Translations under genes and position numbers: made by a program | Notes under the pieces: model-generated | Seen by the model: the letters and a program-made list of their open reading frames with translations, nothing else | Databases searched by the model: none | Told to the model about the DNA's origin: nothing | Assembly (NCBI GenBank): GCA_028023455.1 | Contig: JAQFVV010000056.1 | Location: 870,001-934,000, forward strand | DNA: 64,000 nt | Direction: 5' to 3' | Source of the DNA: Epiperipatus broadwayi | Lineage: Eukaryota; Onychophora; Udeonychophora; Euonychophora; Peripatidae | Shown: piece by piece, positions 60,328 to 64,000 of the stretch | Numbering within the stretch: the first letter of the stretch is position 1 | How the letters are laid out: every line of letters starts with the position of its first letter

Positions 60328-60887
60328 TTGTTTTAATAACAGTTAAGGGCAAGCATAAGAAATAGTGATCATGAGATAATATTTTAAATGGGCAGATCAC
60401 ATTCCACAATATTAATATATATATAGTTATTTAGCTATTCATAGTTAGAAGATCAAATAAGGCTGAAAATTTGCTTAAATATTGTTTACACAGCAGTTGG
60501 AAAGCCTGACTATATTGCCTTTCCTTTCATGGTTTTTCTATGAAAGCCTGTTACAAATTGAGCTATAACCTTTTTTTTTTTTTATCTAATATAAGATTTG
60601 TATCATATATATATATAATTGTATCAATATATATTAATTATTTTTTTATTTTTAATAACTTTTAATAATGGTGCGTTTCAATGATTTGATAAATGTATTA
60701 ATTTTATTTGATATTATAAATGAGTTTGCAAAGCATTTTACTATTCTTATTTTTAATATTTTAGGCTTTACAATTATAAAGGTGATAAGAACTCTTTACT
60801 GCAGAGTTACAAAAAATTTTTCTCAAAGATTATAAATATACATGGAATTTCTAGTGGTAAGTTTTGAAAATCATTTAATTTATAATG

Positions 60888-60890
<3 letters not shown>

Positions 60891-60926
<36 letters not shown>

Positions 60927-60934
60927 CATATATA

Positions 60935-60976
<42 letters not shown>
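60891..60976. repeat. (AT)n microsatellite with AGCAT interruption
   Basis: About 86 bp of almost pure AT dinucleotide, broken by one AGCAT-type interruption and one phase shift. It is self-complementary and so prone to cruciform formation and assembly error. Confidence 0.95.
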
Positions 60977-60979
<3 letters not shown>

Positions 60980-63900
60980 AATGTTGAGTTTAGCTAACTC
61001 TAGTGTAGTCATATATTGCAAGCATCCTCAATCAATCAACTTTAAATAGGGAAATTAACAAAATATTCTTGAAAAAAATGAAGAAAATTTAATGTAGAAA
61101 GAAAAAAAAGATTCTCTCTCTTGATGATTTAATTCGAAAATATACTTTAATTTATATTTAGATAATTATATAACATATTTTTATTCATAAAAAGATATTA
61201 GTAACATTTATAAAATTTTACATATGCCTATGATATGTTTGTCTGAAAATAAGAACCAAAAATTAAACCCTAGTATTTCAGGATGCTAATAATATCAGCC
61301 CTATTCCAAATATAAGTGGTCATTAAGATCATCGGCCAGATAGACAATTTTTGTTTGTTCCTTGAAATGCGTAATGGATGTATTGAATTATAAAGTAGTG
61401 AATGTGTAAATAAACAATAATGCTTTAAATAAATTGTAATATACGTTATATGGCACTTATGTATTTTCCCAGCTAACATTTTTGGCAAATGTAATGTTAC
61501 TTGAATAGAGAAACAATTTACTCTCAGCCAAATCTTGGACTTGGGATAATCAGTTTATTGACTTTATGAATGACTTAACAAAATTTTACCATTTTATCTA
61601 CCACAAGCTAGTATAGCGCACAATTTATAAATTCATTTATGTATTTTTAGATATTCATTTTATTTATATTTAATACTGTACTTAGATTTAGAATGCTTGA
61701 TTTAGTTTTAGAATTTTATCATAATAGCTTTTAAATATTCAAGATAAAAGAAAAATCAGTTTGATTTCTTAAACATTTTTTTCCTTTTAAAATAATTTAA
61801 ATAAGGAAGTGATTTTAAAAATCAGTATTTAGCTTAAGTTAAATCATCAGTCTTTCTCTAATGAAAATTTTTTAATAAGAATACCCAAGCAGGGTTATTA
61901 CAAGTAATGTGGAATCTGTTTACAGTATGCATACTTAATAATGGATGTATGTGGACATATATGAATCTTGCTAATGTGTGAAATACAGAAACATTTTCTG
62001 AAATTTTGTGCCTGCATTTTTTGTTGCTTTTGTTTGGACAAATCTTTCTTAACTGTAATTATTTTTGATACTACATTTTTGTCATAGGTCTTCATTTACA
62101 CTTGATTTAATGATGAAGTTAAACAGAATATTTTGATCTTCAAATAAAATGAGTGCAAAAGGGAAGAGCTATTCCAGGGAGTAAAAAATTGTGAAGGGCT
62201 CTCTGAGTAAGAATCTTACAGCTTTCTGTAAAGAGAAGAACTACTTGAATAAATGTACATTTTGGACAAGAAAAAATAAGACATCCCCTGTAAATAAGCC
62301 CTACAGTGTCTTTTGGAGCAAAAATTCTTTTAGGAGAACACTTAATTCTATCTAAAAATAAAATAAACAATAAAAACTTATTAAAGATGGTGGAAGTTAA
62401 ATTTATTCAAAAAAGAAAAGAAAATCAAGAACTAATTAAAGATAATTAAAGGATAAAGGGAAAAAAAAAAAATAGTGGCAAATCAGTGAAAAAAAAAAAA
62501 ACAGGCTTAATGATAAGAAAGAAAACAAACAGCCTTTTAGGAGAGATCATCCTTCAGGAAAAGGCTATAAAAAGAGAAAAAATAGGAAAAAGCAACAACT
62601 TCTGTGTATAGCTTTTAAAGATATTACTTCTAGCTTTGCAAGCAATATACAAAATCATAGAAAACTATTGTTATAGTATTTTTAGACCAACTCAAACACA
62701 GGTAGAATGTTGAAATTCTGTGCAGTAAAAATAATAAAATGATTGCTAAGCTCACCCAGTATGTGCTAGCTAGTGACTGTACAATGTAGCTTGATCAATT
62801 TTGAAAAATGTCTATCAAAATTCAGAAGGAGAACATATCTAATATAGCTTGTTTGCTCAAGGAGAATTGTTTCGCATTGCCTGTATTTGCATAGCTCTCA
62901 CATTTAAAAGCATCACACTGTCAATGCCAAGAAGAATCCAACCTAAATCAAACAATGGAGATTGATTTAATTGTCTATAAATCTGTACAGTAATTTTATT
63001 AAACTAATTAAAAAACCCATGATAAGACTTTTTAAATGTATATGCATGTAGATAAGAGGCCTCCATAATAAACAAATTTCATACATATATTTTATTACAA
63101 CTATTTTTGGTATAAACATTGTTTAAATTTGTTATTGATGAATATTATTAGTATAGTGTACATTATTATATTCATAGAGCTACCAAAAAATAATCAGAAT
63201 TTTATAATGAAAAATGTTTATTTACTTTTAATTGTTATAAATTTAATATTTTCAAATTACTAACTATTTGATGCAATACACCAGTCTAAACATGCTTTTC
63301 AATTTTTGAATTAATCTGGAAATACTTGCAAAGTCATGCTTTTTAATGTCTCTATTATTTTTTTCCCAACACTTTAAGACCGCAAAAAAAAAATTGAGAG
63401 ATTAGAAAACAATTGCATGAAGCGAGATCGAGCAAATATTGCTCACAAATAAGCTGGTTTGTGCTGAATTTAATTAAAAAATGTTTCACATTCGAGGTTT
63501 TGAGAGATGACACTTTGCGGGAATGGAGCTTGCACTCTTTTCTTTGTTCCAAAATGGAATGTGAAGTTTCAGATAAAATGCTTGATCATTACAAACCAAA
63601 ATTGAGAGAAAAATGGTGTTTGCATAAAAAAAAAGGTGTTTGCATCAAAAAGGATCAGCATTGTTTTGTCTCTGGACTTTACTTGTGATGCTTTTTACGG
63701 ATATGGTGAATTTAACACAATCTTGTGTTTTTATCAGATCAGCTTCCTTGTAACCTGTTTCAAGCATTCCAACTTTTTTTCTTGTCATTTTCTGTGAACA
63801 AAAACAGGATTTCACATTGTTGAACTTTTCAGCTATTATAAGAAATTTGACAAAAATTCAAAATGCCCTTTACAAAACAATGAGCTATGTGGGCTCACGA

Positions 63901-64000
63901 TTTCACATGGTGATGTCATTTGGAAGATTGATGCAGAAGGGTTTTTGCAAGATGTATGTAACAGCAGAAGCATGTACTACAACAGGTGCACAAACCAGAG
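60977..64000. other. AT-rich stretch with unassigned ORFs, no gene recognised
   Basis: The most protein-like frame is 63413-63688 on the plus strand (91 codons, with MECEVSDKMLDHYKPKLREK), which is continuous to a stop and has balanced amino-acid use, unlike the AT-driven ORFs elsewhere. It contains a short duplication (KKGVCIKK region). It could be an exon, a transposase relic or chance. A minus-strand ORF at 62140-62370 is less convincing. The last 0.6 kb is somewhat less AT-rich than the rest. Confidence 0.35.

Overview
The window reads as a gene-desert stretch of an animal nuclear genome that is extremely A+T-rich and packed with decayed transposable elements. I found no host protein-coding gene, rRNA gene or intact tRNA gene that I can defend. 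The eukaryotic assignment rests on a Ty3/Gypsy LTR retrotransposon, several Penelope-like elements with GIY-YIG endonuclease tails, an endonuclease-type LINE, a piggyBac relic, tRNA-derived SINEs, MITE-like fold-backs and abundant (TA)n, (AAT)n and (CT)n microsatellites. This mix fits an invertebrate metazoan. A mollusc, possibly a cephalopod, is my tentative guess and is not shown by any single sequence.

Layout. 1-5167: AT-rich, nothing recognised. 5168-15055: small palindromic or terminal-inverted-repeat elements (5.17, 6.62, 10.88, 12.78, 14.18 kb), an inverted SINE dimer (7.79-8.26 kb) and a possible hAT end (7.26 kb). 15.25-16.67 kb: dead piggyBac transposase on the minus strand, followed by a tRNA-Ala-like SINE head. 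18.86-19.58 kb: a 0.7-kb near-perfect fold-back with a hammerhead-ribozyme-like motif in each arm. 20.03-21.49 kb: a decayed Penelope-like element. 23.17-38.64 kb: the dominant feature, a minus-strand Ty3/Gypsy element with very large LTRs (over 4 kb each), coiled-coil Gag, protease, reverse transcriptase, RNase H and integrase, all recently disabled by a few frameshifts and stops. 38.66-46.47 kb: more Penelope-like fragments, two of them in inverted orientation around two tandem arrays. 53.47-54.2 kb: a possible old LTR/PBS remnant. 54.95-58.96 kb: a decayed minus-strand LINE interrupted by a palindrome that carries a SINE. 60.17 kb onward: a small fold-back related to the 10.88-kb element, a long (AT)n tract and unannotated DNA.

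How it fits together. The Gypsy proteins would have worked as one Gag-Pol system: packaging, proteolysis, tRNA-primed reverse transcription from the PBS next to the 34.4-kb LTR, and integration. Its two LTRs differ by about one percent by eye, so the insertion looks recent, yet one LTR holds a 517-bp (AAT)n array where the other has 37 bp. The Penelope-like elements and hammerhead-like motifs belong to one known biology (Penelope elements carry hammerhead ribozymes). The strongest candidates for something unusual are the giant LTRs with an ambiguous outer border, the post-insertion microsatellite change with a 110-bp higher-order period, and the fold-backs centred on or carrying hammerhead-like sequence.
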